From positions 1 to 52,541 of the forward strand of contig CAMAWF010000016.1 in assembly GCA_945861895.1 (NCBI GenBank): a stretch of DNA of 52,541 nucleotides, written 5' to 3'. Under the pieces are notes generated by a model. The model had not been told where the DNA came from and did not search any database. It was given only the letters and a program-made list of their open reading frames with translations. Below are positions 33,868-42,388 of the stretch, one piece after another. Position 1 is the stretch's first letter. Each line of letters begins with the position of its first letter. Both the position numbers and the translations under genes were made by a program. Origin of the DNA: Rhizobium sp. Q54. Lineage in GTDB: Bacteria; Pseudomonadota; Alphaproteobacteria; Rhizobiales; Xanthobacteraceae.

Positions 33868-34148
33868 CTACACTGCTCGTCCCCTCGCTTGCCTGTGATG
33901 CGCAACTCCGCCTGCGGTCGCGACACCCCGATGCTGCAAAACAAGCCTTCGCTATCCTCAATCCATTCGCGAACAGAATAGGTTATACTGGATTACCGGT
34001 GCCCTTGGTATCAGCGACACAGCACCGGCCCGCAATTTTATTTCGCGGTTACTCGCAAACCGATTGATCTAAAAGAAGAAAAGACGACCTTGCCGGGATG
34101 AGAACCAGCGGGCATCTTAGTTGCGCTTTGGGCGCTGGGCGGGATCGG
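33868..34148. other. divergent promoter interval of the exopolysaccharide locus
   Basis: This 281-bp gap separates the priming transferase (minus) and the Wza-like gene (plus). A TATACT at 33984-33989 could be a -10 element for the plus strand, but no good -35 partner is seen. Open frames across it are antisense to each other and lack ribosome-binding sites. No terminator or repeat stands out. Confidence 0.4.
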
Positions 34149-34733
34149 ATGACGAAATTTCTGTTTCACGGCTTGGCGCTTGCGGCCGCGATTGCGCTAT
34201 CTGCTTGCGGCAGCGGGTCAAATCTCGGTCCGGCCAGTGAAGCAGACCGCGAAGCTGTGCGGGTGGCCGCGAGCACGGCACCGCGCCTGCAAGGCGGCGA
34301 AAAAATCCGCATCAACGTGTTCAACGAGCCGGGGCTGAGCGGTGACTATGATGTCGATCAGAGCGGGTTCATTTCGCTGCCGCTGGCAGGGACGATCCGG
34401 GCGGTCGGGCTGACGCAGTCCCAGCTTGAACTGGATCTGGCACTGAAATTTCGCAGCCAATACCTGAGAAATCCGAAGGTCACCGTCACAATTCTCCAGT
34501 TTCGGCCGATCTATGTCGTCGGCGAAGTGGAGAAGCCCGGCGAGTATCCCTACAAGAGCGGCCTCAATGTTCTCACCGCGCTGGCGCTCGCCGGCGGCGC
34601 CAGCTACCGCGGCAGCCGCGACACCGTTCTCATTCAACATGTGGGCGATCTGGGCATGAAGGAATACCCGATGTCGTCGGGCACCCTCATTTTGCCGGGG
34701 GATTTGATCAGGAGTCCCGAACGGTACTTTTGA
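34149..34733 (+). CDS. polysaccharide export lipoprotein (Wza/ExoF-like)
   Basis: A 194-residue outer-membrane export protein. The N-terminus MTKFLFHGLALAAAI continues to a lipobox LSAC, so it is probably a lipoprotein. A Poly_export domain follows (GEKIRINVFNEPGLSGDYDV, with SLPLAGTIRAVGLT) and one SLBB-like repeat (RPIYVVGEVEKPGEYPYKSG). An in-frame ATG at 34098 gives an extra 17 non-signal residues, so 34149 is preferred. It is short: no C-terminal amphipathic helix as in full Wza is evident. It would form part of the exit route for the polysaccharide made here. Confidence 0.88.
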   Translation: MTKFLFHGLALAAAIALSACGSGSNLGPASEADREAVRVAASTAPRLQGGEKIRINVFNEPGLSGDYDVDQSGFISLPLAGTIRAVGLTQSQLELDLALKFRSQYLRNPKVTVTILQFRPIYVVGEVEKPGEYPYKSGLNVLTALALAGGASYRGSRDTVLIQHVGDLGMKEYPMSSGTLILPGDLIRSPERYF

Positions 34734-34977
34734 GGCGGAGCGCCGGCCTGACTGCGGCCTGGCGGCGTCATTTCGCCCAGAGCCGCCGTTTTCGCATTGG
34801 ACGATCGAGTACAAACTGGCATTATCATACCGGTTCGATCCGGTCTTTGTCCGCGCGACGCCTGGCTCTGGGGGGCTTGCGCAAACTTCGCTGACGAGAA
34901 TCCGGGTGTGCCGGTCCCGCTTCGGATCGTGCACGCCGGAGCGTGTGAGTTGCGTAACAGTGGGGGCGGGTACAGGC

Positions 34978-36261
34978 ATGAGTAGGCGCCTGCTATCGGG
35001 CGTGTGTGCGGCCGCAATGTTGGCCTGCAGTTTCGTCGCCGATGCATTTGCACAAGGCGCTCCTTCCGGATTTGCGCTCGCCTCTGCCAACAAAAAACCG
35101 GCGCGCGAAATCAGCGGCGTTCCGGTCGGCTCATGGATATTCTCCCCAAGCCTTTTCATGGGGTTCGTTTACAACGCCAACGCCAATCAGACGCAAAACA
35201 GCCGCGCATCGAGCTGGGGCGAGCGCGTGGTGCCGAGCTTTACCGCCAAGCTGGACAAGGGAATTCACCGCACTGAACTCTACGGCCTGTTCGATCTTCA
35301 AAATTATGCCTCGTCGGCGGTCGATAAAAGGACGACGGTTGACGCCAAAGCCGGCTTCATCCAATCCTATGCAGCGCGGCGGGATGTGACGTTCCGCTTT
35401 AGCGGCGACTACACGCGGCAGCTCGACGTCTTCGGCGGCTTGGGATTTGCGTCTCCCAACAGTGCGCTCTCGCTCACCTCGCCGCAATCCTCGCCGACGA
35501 CGGTTTCGCCGCAGGTCAGTCCCGATCGCTATAACCAGTTTTCCGGTTCGGCATCGGTGCAAAAAACTTTCAATCGTGCGTTCGTCGTCGTGGGCACCGG
35601 CGTCCAGCACACATCCTTCGACAGCAATCCGCTCGTCACCGCGAGCCGCGACGGCACGGTTTATACGCTGACCGAACGAACTGGATTTTATGTGACGCCG
35701 CAAATATACGCCTTCCTCGATCCGTCGGTGGACTGGCGCCGATACGAGGCCGCCGGACGTGATTCCAGCGGCTATCGCGTGACCGCCGGCGTCGGAACCG
35801 ACCGCCCCGGCATGTGGCAGGGTGAGGTTTTCGCCGGATATCAGCGGCAGAAAAACGACACCATCGGCTCCTACAGCGGCGATGTGTTCGGTGTCCGGCT
35901 GCTCTACACGCCGACACGATTCTTGACGCTGCGCGGAACCATCGATCAAACCCTGGGCTCGACGACTATTTCGAACGCTGTGGGGACCGCCAGCCGGTCC
36001 ACCAGCGCGATCCTGAATGTAGGATACAACGGAATGCCATCCGGCTGGTCGGGTGGCGCGCGCTTCGGCTTCGTCCACACCGCCATCGTCAACAGCAGCA
36101 GAATCGACAATGGCTGGCTCGTCGGCGCCAATGTCGGCTACTCGATCTGGCGCAATGTCGGGATTACACTCGACTATCAATACAAGAATGCCGATTCCAA
36201 TGTGACCGGCCAAAGTTTCTATCAGCACATCGTCAGTTTAGGGCTGACCTATAAATATTGA
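34978..36261 (+). CDS. outer-membrane beta-barrel protein of exopolysaccharide locus
   Basis: A 427-residue protein with a signal peptide (MSRRLLSGVCAAAMLAC to ADAFAQ) and many alternating strands with aromatic belts, ending in a classic C-terminal aromatic residue (GLTYKY). It resembles the putative porin/BBP2-type barrels (VpsM-like) found next to polysaccharide export genes. A run GVPVGSWIFSPSLFMGFVY starts the barrel. The preferred start has a GGGCGGG stretch upstream. It may form the outer-membrane conduit or support export along with the Wza-like protein. Confidence 0.8.
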   Translation: MSRRLLSGVCAAAMLACSFVADAFAQGAPSGFALASANKKPAREISGVPVGSWIFSPSLFMGFVYNANANQTQNSRASSWGERVVPSFTAKLDKGIHRTELYGLFDLQNYASSAVDKRTTVDAKAGFIQSYAARRDVTFRFSGDYTRQLDVFGGLGFASPNSALSLTSPQSSPTTVSPQVSPDRYNQFSGSASVQKTFNRAFVVVGTGVQHTSFDSNPLVTASRDGTVYTLTERTGFYVTPQIYAFLDPSVDWRRYEAAGRDSSGYRVTAGVGTDRPGMWQGEVFAGYQRQKNDTIGSYSGDVFGVRLLYTPTRFLTLRGTIDQTLGSTTISNAVGTASRSTSAILNVGYNGMPSGWSGGARFGFVHTAIVNSSRIDNGWLVGANVGYSIWRNVGITLDYQYKNADSNVTGQSFYQHIVSLGLTYKY

Positions 36262-36286
36262 TCGTTGCAGGGGAAGGGGACGCGGC

Positions 36287-36811
36287 ATGCGAAAAATGTT
36301 TTTGATGGTCTGCGCCGCTGCATTCGTCTTGCTCGGAATTGTCGGCGCCTCGCTGCCTGCAATGGCCGGACGCTACTTGAGCAACGGCACATATACCGGC
36401 ACGCCGCGGCCGGCCGTCGCCGCCTTGTTCGCGCGCTTTCCGAACGGCGGGCAGGGGCTGACCGATGCGATTACGCAATTGCTGATCGGCAACGCATCGC
36501 TCGCAGCAGACGTCGTCTTCGTTGCATCGAAGGGAAACACCGCACAGCAATTGGCGGCCGGAACCGGCATGGGTCAGGCGCAGGCGGCTTTGTCGGCCAC
36601 CGGCAATCCCGGCGCAGCCGCGTTGATCGGGCAAGCCGGCCTGTTCGGCGGCAATTCGACGATTCAATCGGCGGCCAACGCGGCGTCCGGCATCGGTTCC
36701 GGCTCGGCCGGGTTTTCGTTCAGCTCGACGGAACCCTCGTCGAATCCTTTGACCGGCGCCGGGCAAAACTGCGCGACCGTGAGCCCGAGCCGGCCAGGCA
36801 TTACCTGTTGA
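36287..36811 (+). CDS. secreted hypothetical protein, Ala/Gly-rich
   Basis: A 174-residue protein with a signal peptide ending at AMAG around residue 28. The mature part is rich in Ala, Gly, Ser and Asn, with QAGLFGGNSTIQSAANAAS and a SGSAGFSFSSTE stretch, and two late cysteines (NCATVS and ITC at the end). GGGGAAGGGG precedes the ATG, 25 bp after the barrel gene, so it is probably co-transcribed. No family is recognised. Its place in the locus suggests a periplasmic or extracellular accessory of the polysaccharide. Confidence 0.75.
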   Translation: MRKMFLMVCAAAFVLLGIVGASLPAMAGRYLSNGTYTGTPRPAVAALFARFPNGGQGLTDAITQLLIGNASLAADVVFVASKGNTAQQLAAGTGMGQAQAALSATGNPGAAALIGQAGLFGGNSTIQSAANAASGIGSGSAGFSFSSTEPSSNPLTGAGQNCATVSPSRPGITC

Positions 36812-36862
36812 GGTGGACGCGGGATTTCATTCGCTTATCGACGCGCAGGCCGGGCGCGATGC

Positions 36863-37453
36863 TTACAAAATGATGCTGGGATTGCGCAGGCTCTGATCGC
36901 ACTCGATCAGGTTGACCTGCTTGGCCACGATCTTCCATACGCCGTCCATCTCGACGATGCGATGCCCGGCCCAGCCGGTGAGCGTGCGCGTCTCGCCCCA
37001 GAATTCGCTGATGAAAAAATTCGAACGCACCATCATCATCGTCGGCTTGGCGGTCTTGAACACCTCGACATTGCCGATGAGCCGCACGGTGCGCGACGGC
37101 GGCGCCTGCGACCAGGCATAGCCGGTGCGGAAACGGAACACGCGGTCCTCGACGCGGCGGCGGTCGTCGAAGGTCACGGCGACCTCGCGACGCGGATCGC
37201 CGCCGTTCGGCGTCGACGGCACCCAATAGACGAATTCCGGCGCGTACAGCGTCAGCCATTCCTCGTATTTGAGCTGATCCAGCAGCCGCGCCTCGCGGTC
37301 GAGCAGCCGGTGGAAGCGGGCGCATACGCGCGGGTCTTCGACAATCAACTCGTCGCGCTGCCAGTCGGCGTAGCCCTCCACCAGCTCCTGATAAAGCGCA
37401 TCGCTGACATAATACGACGTGCGCGCAGGATCGTGCTTGGTTTGCGGCGCCAT
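36863..37453 (-). CDS. ring-hydroxylating dioxygenase beta subunit
   Basis: A 196-residue small subunit of the SnoaL-like fold. YEEWLTLYAPEFVYWVPS, RVEDRVFRFRTGYAWSQ and PPSRTVRLIGNV are typical of benzoate/toluate-type beta subunits. The start at 37453 has GGGAG upstream inside the alpha-subunit gene and lies 2 bp after its stop; the upstream extension of the frame is ignored. It supports the alpha subunit hexamer and has no catalytic metal. Confidence 0.88.
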   Translation of the reverse strand: MAPQTKHDPARTSYYVSDALYQELVEGYADWQRDELIVEDPRVCARFHRLLDREARLLDQLKYEEWLTLYAPEFVYWVPSTPNGGDPRREVAVTFDDRRRVEDRVFRFRTGYAWSQAPPSRTVRLIGNVEVFKTAKPTMMMVRSNFFISEFWGETRTLTGWAGHRIVEMDGVWKIVAKQVNLIECDQSLRNPSIIL

Positions 37454-37455
37454 GC

Positions 37456-38832
37456 TTACGGCTCCCGCTGCACGACAAGATTGGGTTCGACCATCATCAG
37501 CCGTTTCCATTCCTTGATATATTCGCGCATGAACACTTCGTCGGTCGCAGGGCCGTAGATCACGCCCTGTTCATCGGTGCGGAAGCGCTCCGGCATACCA
37601 AGGCCGCGGTTCATGTAGATCCACTCGTCTTCCAGGCAGGCAAGCCCGCGCTGGATCTGCTCGAAATTGGTGATGTCGTCGACTTCGCCCAAATTGGGAA
37701 AGCCCTCCTGCGTGCGCATGCGCAGCGCATTGATGTCGGCGACGACGTCTGCTCCCAGAGTGCCGTCCACGTCTTCGATTTTTGTGCCGTACCACACCGC
37801 ATTGGTCTCTTCGAACGACACCGGTTCGATCACCTGGATGTGGTTGCCGAGCAGCGACAGGTTCGGAAACACATTGATGTTGACCGGCTCGGAGCCGGCG
37901 AGATCGAGTGCTGCTTCCGCCTTGTCGCCGAGCTTGGCGCGCAATTTCTCAGCGTAATGCTCCATGCCCGGATGCAGCGATTCGATCGCCCACAACCCGC
38001 CGGCGCGCTTTTCGATGTTCGGTCGCTTGTCCTTGTAGTGGTGGCCGTTGCCGGTGTAGGCGACATACATCGCCGCCTTGTCGGGGGAATTTTGATAAAA
38101 CGACATGCCCTTTTCGTAGCCCGTGTTGAAGCGGTTTTCCGTCTCGATCAGCGAGCGATGCGAGTAGATGACATGATAGCCGTCGGCGGAATTGTCGTAG
38201 GCGAGCTTCCAGTTACCTTTGAATTTCAGCCGATTGGCTTCGCACACCACCACCTTGCCGCCGGGATTGCGATCCAGCCATTCGTCGATCGGCTTCTTGA
38301 TGGGGCCGAGATAATCGGTGAGCGAGGGCGCTTGCGAGTTGAGCGTGCCGAAGATGAAGCCGCGATAGCTCTCGACGCGCGGCACCTGCGCGAGATTGAA
38401 CTTCGGATCGCGGAAATCCACCGCATAGCCGTCCGGCCACGGCACCCCGCGCAAGCGGCCGGTGTTGAGGTAGCTCCAGCCGTGATACGGGCACTGGAAC
38501 GATTTGCTGTTGCCCTTTTCCCAGCGGCAGAGCGTCGTGCCGCGGTGGGTGCAGCGATTGTACAGCGCACGGATTTTTCCTTCCGAATCGCGCACGATGA
38601 TGAGCGGGCGCAGGCCGAGCTTGCCGGTCAGAAAATCGTTGTCGTTTGGAATCTGACTTTCATGCGCGAGATAGACCCACACCGCGCCGAAGATGTGCGT
38701 CATCTCCTGCGCGAAGATCGCCGGATCGGCATAAATCAGACGGTGGACGCGGTCCTCCTGCACCAGTTCGTCCCAATCGTAGTGAGCGGCCGTGCCGATG
38801 GGGACCGGCGATCCGGAGATTTTTTCCAACAT
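37456..38832 (-). CDS. Rieske ring-hydroxylating dioxygenase alpha subunit
   Basis: A 458-residue Rieske non-heme iron oxygenase. Cluster ligands are C94 and H96 (CTHRG) and C114 and H117 (CPYHGW), and the mononuclear iron site is D217, H220 and H225 in NSADGYHVIYSH. It belongs to the benzoate/anthranilate/aniline-type large subunits by length and pattern. A ferredoxin or reductase gene is not in the window, so electrons must come from elsewhere. It sits between a glutamine-synthetase-like gene and the beta subunit. Confidence 0.92.
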   Translation of the reverse strand: MLEKISGSPVPIGTAAHYDWDELVQEDRVHRLIYADPAIFAQEMTHIFGAVWVYLAHESQIPNDNDFLTGKLGLRPLIIVRDSEGKIRALYNRCTHRGTTLCRWEKGNSKSFQCPYHGWSYLNTGRLRGVPWPDGYAVDFRDPKFNLAQVPRVESYRGFIFGTLNSQAPSLTDYLGPIKKPIDEWLDRNPGGKVVVCEANRLKFKGNWKLAYDNSADGYHVIYSHRSLIETENRFNTGYEKGMSFYQNSPDKAAMYVAYTGNGHHYKDKRPNIEKRAGGLWAIESLHPGMEHYAEKLRAKLGDKAEAALDLAGSEPVNINVFPNLSLLGNHIQVIEPVSFEETNAVWYGTKIEDVDGTLGADVVADINALRMRTQEGFPNLGEVDDITNFEQIQRGLACLEDEWIYMNRGLGMPERFRTDEQGVIYGPATDEVFMREYIKEWKRLMMVEPNLVVQREP

Positions 38833-38868
38833 CAGCAGGCTCCACTCCTGTTCACGGCGGCGGCAGGC

Positions 38869-40377
38869 TTAAAAAAAATCGAAATACTCGTTCTGCTCCC
38901 ATGCCGTGGCGTCTTCGCCCGGCGTGAGGCGGTTGTCCTCAAGATAGCGCATAAATCGCCCCAGCTCATTGCGCTTGAGCTTGAGGAAATAGTCGATGAA
39001 CACATCCCCAATCTGGGCGCGGAACAGGGCTTCCTTCTCCAGCGCATCCAGCGCTTCCGACAGGCTCTTCGGCAACAGCGTCCGGCCGGCGGTGTAGGGC
39101 TCGTCGTCCGGCGGCCCCGGATCGCGTTTGTTGTCTGCGCCGTCGAGCCCGGACACGATCTGCGACAGCATAAAGAGATAAGGATTGGCGGCCGGCTCGC
39201 CCATGCGGTTCTCCAGCCGGGTGGCGGGGTCGTCGCGCCCGCCCAGCACGCGCAGCATCGCGCCGCGATTGTCGTGGCCCCAGGTGATGCGGTCGGGCGC
39301 CAGCGAATTGGCGCGGTAGCGGCGATAGCCGTTGACGGTCGGGGTCGCGAATGGCGTCGCCGGCACCGCGTATTGCAGCAGGCCGCCGAGGAAGTTTTTC
39401 CCGAGCGGCGACAGTAATTCGCCCTTCGCGTTGGGCATGAACAGGTTGCGCCCGCTTTTGGCGTCGACGAGCGACTGATGCAGGTGCCAGCCGCTGGCGT
39501 AATAGCCCTTGAGCGCGGGGCGCGCCATGAAGGTGGCGAACAGTCCCATACGGCGGCAGAGCTGCCGCGTGGCGGTGCGGAACAGCACCATATTGTCGGC
39601 GGCTTGCAGCGCCTCGCATGGCGCGAAGGTGCATTCCAACTGGCCCGGGCCCCATTCGTTTTCCAGCGAGCGCAACGGCAGCCCGAGTTTTTCGTAGGCC
39701 TCGGCCAGCGCGCTCAAGGCCGGCTGCATCAGGTCCATATTGGTTTCGGAGTGATAGGAGTAGCCGGGCTCGATCGCGGAAGTCTCGACCGGCTTGCCGC
39801 GCGTGCCGGGCACGCCGATATTCTCCGCCGTCAGCCGATCCTGCGCGGCGCGCAGCAGGTACCACTCGACCTCGAGCCCGACGACGAGTTTCATGCCGCG
39901 TTCGCGCAAGCGCGCCAATTGCTTGCGCAATAATTGCCGCGGCGAGAAATGAAACGGCACGCCGCTGACGAAATATTCGTCGCCCAGCATCCAGCCGATG
40001 TCGGGAGCCCACGGCAAGACGCGGAAAGTGGCGGGATCGGGTACCAGGATGAGATTGGGCGAGCCGGTCATTTCGGCCAGCCCCATGCCGCCGCCGCGGG
40101 TAAACGACGAGAACATGCGCGCGCCGGCGGAATCCAGCGTCGTGGTGGCGACATTGATGTTGTGGCCGCCGTTCAGCGCGGCGAGAAAAGCCGGCACGGT
40201 GAGTGTCTTGGCGCGCGCGGCGCCGTGCGGGTCCGCCCAGGCGAGCCGGATCAGCTTGAGCTTGTCGCGCTCGACGCGGCGCGCGATCTCCCGCGCTTGC
40301 CGCCGCTGCTCCGCGTTCCACAAGCCGTGCGTTTCGATAAAGCCGCGGGCGCGGCCGTTCATGTGTTTTTTGGACAT
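38869..40377 (-). CDS. glutamine synthetase-like ligase
   Basis: A 502-residue GS-fold enzyme. Metal and ATP-site motifs are recognisable: GLEVEWYLL, NEWGPGQLECTF, SGWHLHQSL and RLENRMGEPAANPYL. The N-terminal beta-grasp region is present but diverged. It is close to gamma-glutamyl-amine ligases rather than housekeeping GlnA, given the extra length and no adenylylation loop. In aniline dioxygenase systems a GS-like protein precedes the dioxygenase and makes gamma-glutamylanilide, so a link to the adjacent Rieske genes is proposed. The start at 40377 or 40362 is not decided by a ribosome-binding site. Confidence 0.85.
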   Translation of the reverse strand: MSKKHMNGRARGFIETHGLWNAEQRRQAREIARRVERDKLKLIRLAWADPHGAARAKTLTVPAFLAALNGGHNINVATTTLDSAGARMFSSFTRGGGMGLAEMTGSPNLILVPDPATFRVLPWAPDIGWMLGDEYFVSGVPFHFSPRQLLRKQLARLRERGMKLVVGLEVEWYLLRAAQDRLTAENIGVPGTRGKPVETSAIEPGYSYHSETNMDLMQPALSALAEAYEKLGLPLRSLENEWGPGQLECTFAPCEALQAADNMVLFRTATRQLCRRMGLFATFMARPALKGYYASGWHLHQSLVDAKSGRNLFMPNAKGELLSPLGKNFLGGLLQYAVPATPFATPTVNGYRRYRANSLAPDRITWGHDNRGAMLRVLGGRDDPATRLENRMGEPAANPYLFMLSQIVSGLDGADNKRDPGPPDDEPYTAGRTLLPKSLSEALDALEKEALFRAQIGDVFIDYFLKLKRNELGRFMRYLEDNRLTPGEDATAWEQNEYFDFF

Positions 40378-40419
40378 GCCAAGTTCATGCCAAGTCCCAG
40401 GTCATCGCCCGATCATAGC

Positions 40420-40456
40420 AAAACAAAAGCCGGCCGCGCGGGTTTGCGCGACCGGC
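40420..40456 (-). terminator. rho-independent terminator after the polysaccharide deacetylase
   Basis: An 11-bp stem with one mismatch pairs 40429-40439 with 40446-40456 around a 6-base loop. On the minus strand it is followed by TTTTGTTTT (40428-40420), which suits termination of the minus-strand deacetylase gene that ends at 40475. Confidence 0.7.
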
Positions 40457-40474
40457 CTGATTTCGCAGCGCGGC

Positions 40475-41365
40475 TTATTCGCTGATGGTTTTCACCACGC
40501 TGGAGATCGGACGGGCATTTTCCATGCCCCCGCCGATCTCCTTCAACACGATGGCGTCATATTGCGGCAACGACTTGACCGGCGTTTTGCCTTTGACCTG
40601 CACGATCTTGTAGCCGCCGGCCGTGAGCGCTTCGAGCAACTGCCCCGCTCCGTGCGCCGTCGCCTGCTGGAAGTCGTGCATCAACACGATGCCATTGCCG
40701 CGCTTCTCCAGCCGCTTCAGCACCGAGGCGATCACCTGTTCGGGCTTGCGCATCTTGAAGTCGAAGGAGTCCATGTCGGTGGAAAAAATACCGATGTTGC
40801 GGCTGCCGAGATATGTCACCAGCTCGGGCGGGTGGCGCAGCGCGGGGAAGCGGAAAAACGGCCCGACCGGACCGCCGATGGCGATCGACGCCGAGCTGAT
40901 GCCCTTCTCGATATCTTCCTTCGCGGCATCGATCGGCTTGTTCGACAGATCGACATGAAACCAAGTGTGGGTGCCGATGGTGTGGCCGGCCGCCGCCACC
41001 TGCTTGAGGATTTCAGGGTGCCAGCTGGCATGCTTGCCGATGACGAAGAACATCGCCTTGGTGCAGTGGTGGGCGAGCGCCTTGAGCACCAACGCGGTGT
41101 TGCCCGGCCACGGGCCGTCGTCGAAGGTCAGCACCACTTCCTTGTCGCGCAGGAAGTCGTAGGCCTTGAAATGCTCGAAACCGAATCCGGGCCCGCCGGA
41201 GGTGTCGATTTCCACCACGCGCGAGACGCCGAGCGCATTGGGGTTGCCGGGGCAGGCGGCGGTTGCCGCCGGTGCGGGAGCATTCTGGGTTTGATTCTGG
41301 GCTTGCGCGGCGCTGGCCGCCAAGCAAACTGATAACGCAATCGCAAACGCCACCACCGTACGCAT
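40475..41365 (-). CDS. secreted polysaccharide deacetylase (NodB domain)
   Basis: A 296-residue protein with a signal peptide (MRTVVAFAIALSVCLAASA). The NodB domain includes VVLTFDDGPWPGN with the catalytic Asp pair, GTHTWFHVD with the metal-binding histidines, FFRFPALR and IVLMHDF. The upstream ATG at 41377 adds four residues, but GGAGA at 5 bases favours 41365. It would remove N- or O-acetyl groups from a cell-wall or extracellular glycan in the periplasm. A terminator follows. Confidence 0.9.
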   Translation of the reverse strand: MRTVVAFAIALSVCLAASAAQAQNQTQNAPAPAATAACPGNPNALGVSRVVEIDTSGGPGFGFEHFKAYDFLRDKEVVLTFDDGPWPGNTALVLKALAHHCTKAMFFVIGKHASWHPEILKQVAAAGHTIGTHTWFHVDLSNKPIDAAKEDIEKGISSASIAIGGPVGPFFRFPALRHPPELVTYLGSRNIGIFSTDMDSFDFKMRKPEQVIASVLKRLEKRGNGIVLMHDFQQATAHGAGQLLEALTAGGYKIVQVKGKTPVKSLPQYDAIVLKEIGGGMENARPISSVVKTISE

Positions 41366-41598
41366 ATAATTCTCCATTCCAACCGCGAATGCGGACTAAA
41401 TTCTCAATGATGCACCTATTCAACGCGGCTTTAACCATACAAGTCAACGCAAGGCTGTTTCATGCGAGAAATGCCCAATTGGTATCGGCCTTTATGGTTA
41501 ACGCCGCTGGCGCAACCGGCGGCTGATGCCGGGCGCGCGGACATGTTGCCCCGCGAAGCGATCGGCCTTATCTGAAAGACAGGACAGGCAAAATATCC

Positions 41599-41754
41599 AT
41601 GAATCTTGCTGCCGCCACGCGTATGTCGCTGCCGCTGATGCTGCTCGCCGCGGCCGGCGCGGCCGTGATCGCAGGCACGCTGACGCTGTGGGGGTATTAC
41701 GGCACCGCGATCTTTTTCGAGATGGTGCGCGCGGGATGGATCGCGTGCTTCTGA
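41599..41754 (+). CDS. 51-residue membrane protein upstream of SCO1
   Basis: A short gene with ATG at 41599 and TGA at 41752-41754. It encodes a single hydrophobic helix (RMSLPLMLLAAAGAAVIAG, then TLTLWGYYGTAIFFEMV) with an amphipathic end. It lies 10 bp before the SCO1-like gene on the same strand. An AGGACAGG stretch is upstream. It may be a small partner in copper delivery to cytochrome oxidase, but no family is recognised. Confidence 0.62.
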   Translation: MNLAAATRMSLPLMLLAAAGAAVIAGTLTLWGYYGTAIFFEMVRAGWIACF

Positions 41755-41764
41755 TGCGTGAAAG

Positions 41765-42373
41765 ATGTCCGCGATGACGTCGCAGACTTCCCGCATCCTG
41801 CTCGTGCTGGCCGCGTTTCTTGCCGGCCTCGTGCTCTTCCTCGGTGTCATCCTGCTGGTCAGCGGGCGCGGGACGGTTCCCGGCATTCGATCGGCTGCGG
41901 CGATCGGCGGACCGTTTGAACTCGTCGACCAGAATGGCCGCGCGCTGACCGACCGGGACATGAAGGGGCGTCCGTTTCTGGTGTTCTTCGGCTTCACAAA
42001 TTGTCCCGATGTCTGCCCGACCACGTTGTTCGAAGTCTCTGAAATCATGCGTGCGCTCGGCCGCGATGCCGACCGCATCGGCGCGCTGTTCATCACCGTG
42101 GATCCCGAACGTGATACGCCGGAGAAACTCAAGGATTATCTGGCGAGCTTCGACCCGCATCTGCGCGCGCTGTCCGGCAAACCCGCCGCGATCGCCGCGA
42201 CCGAAAAAGCCTATCGGGTCTATTCGAAGAAAATCCCGACCGATGGCGGCGGCTACACCATGGACCACACGGCCATTGTCTACCTGATGGACAAGGACGG
42301 CCGCTTCGTCGCGCCGTTCAATATCAAGCGGCGGCCGGAGGATGCGGCCACCGACTTGCGGCGCTATCTCTAG
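41765..42373 (+). CDS. SCO1/SenC family copper chaperone
   Basis: A 202-residue thioredoxin-fold protein anchored by an N-terminal membrane segment (residues 11-32). The copper ligands are C80 and C84 in CPDVCP and H168 in MDHTA. It is in the size range of the family and acts in assembly of the CuA site of cytochrome c oxidase. An alternative ATG lies at 41774. The start is 10 bp after the 51-residue membrane protein. Confidence 0.93.
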   Translation: MSAMTSQTSRILLVLAAFLAGLVLFLGVILLVSGRGTVPGIRSAAAIGGPFELVDQNGRALTDRDMKGRPFLVFFGFTNCPDVCPTTLFEVSEIMRALGRDADRIGALFITVDPERDTPEKLKDYLASFDPHLRALSGKPAAIAATEKAYRVYSKKIPTDGGGYTMDHTAIVYLMDKDGRFVAPFNIKRRPEDAATDLRRYL

Positions 42374-42388
42374 TCGCCAGCCTTTGGC

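Noticed and set aside
37840-39417. 525-codon open frame on the plus strand
   Set aside because: It is antisense to the dioxygenase alpha and the ligase genes, which have intact catalytic motifs; long antisense frames are expected at this GC.
39998-41332. 444-codon open frame on the plus strand
   Set aside because: It runs through the ligase start, the terminator hairpin and the deacetylase in antisense.
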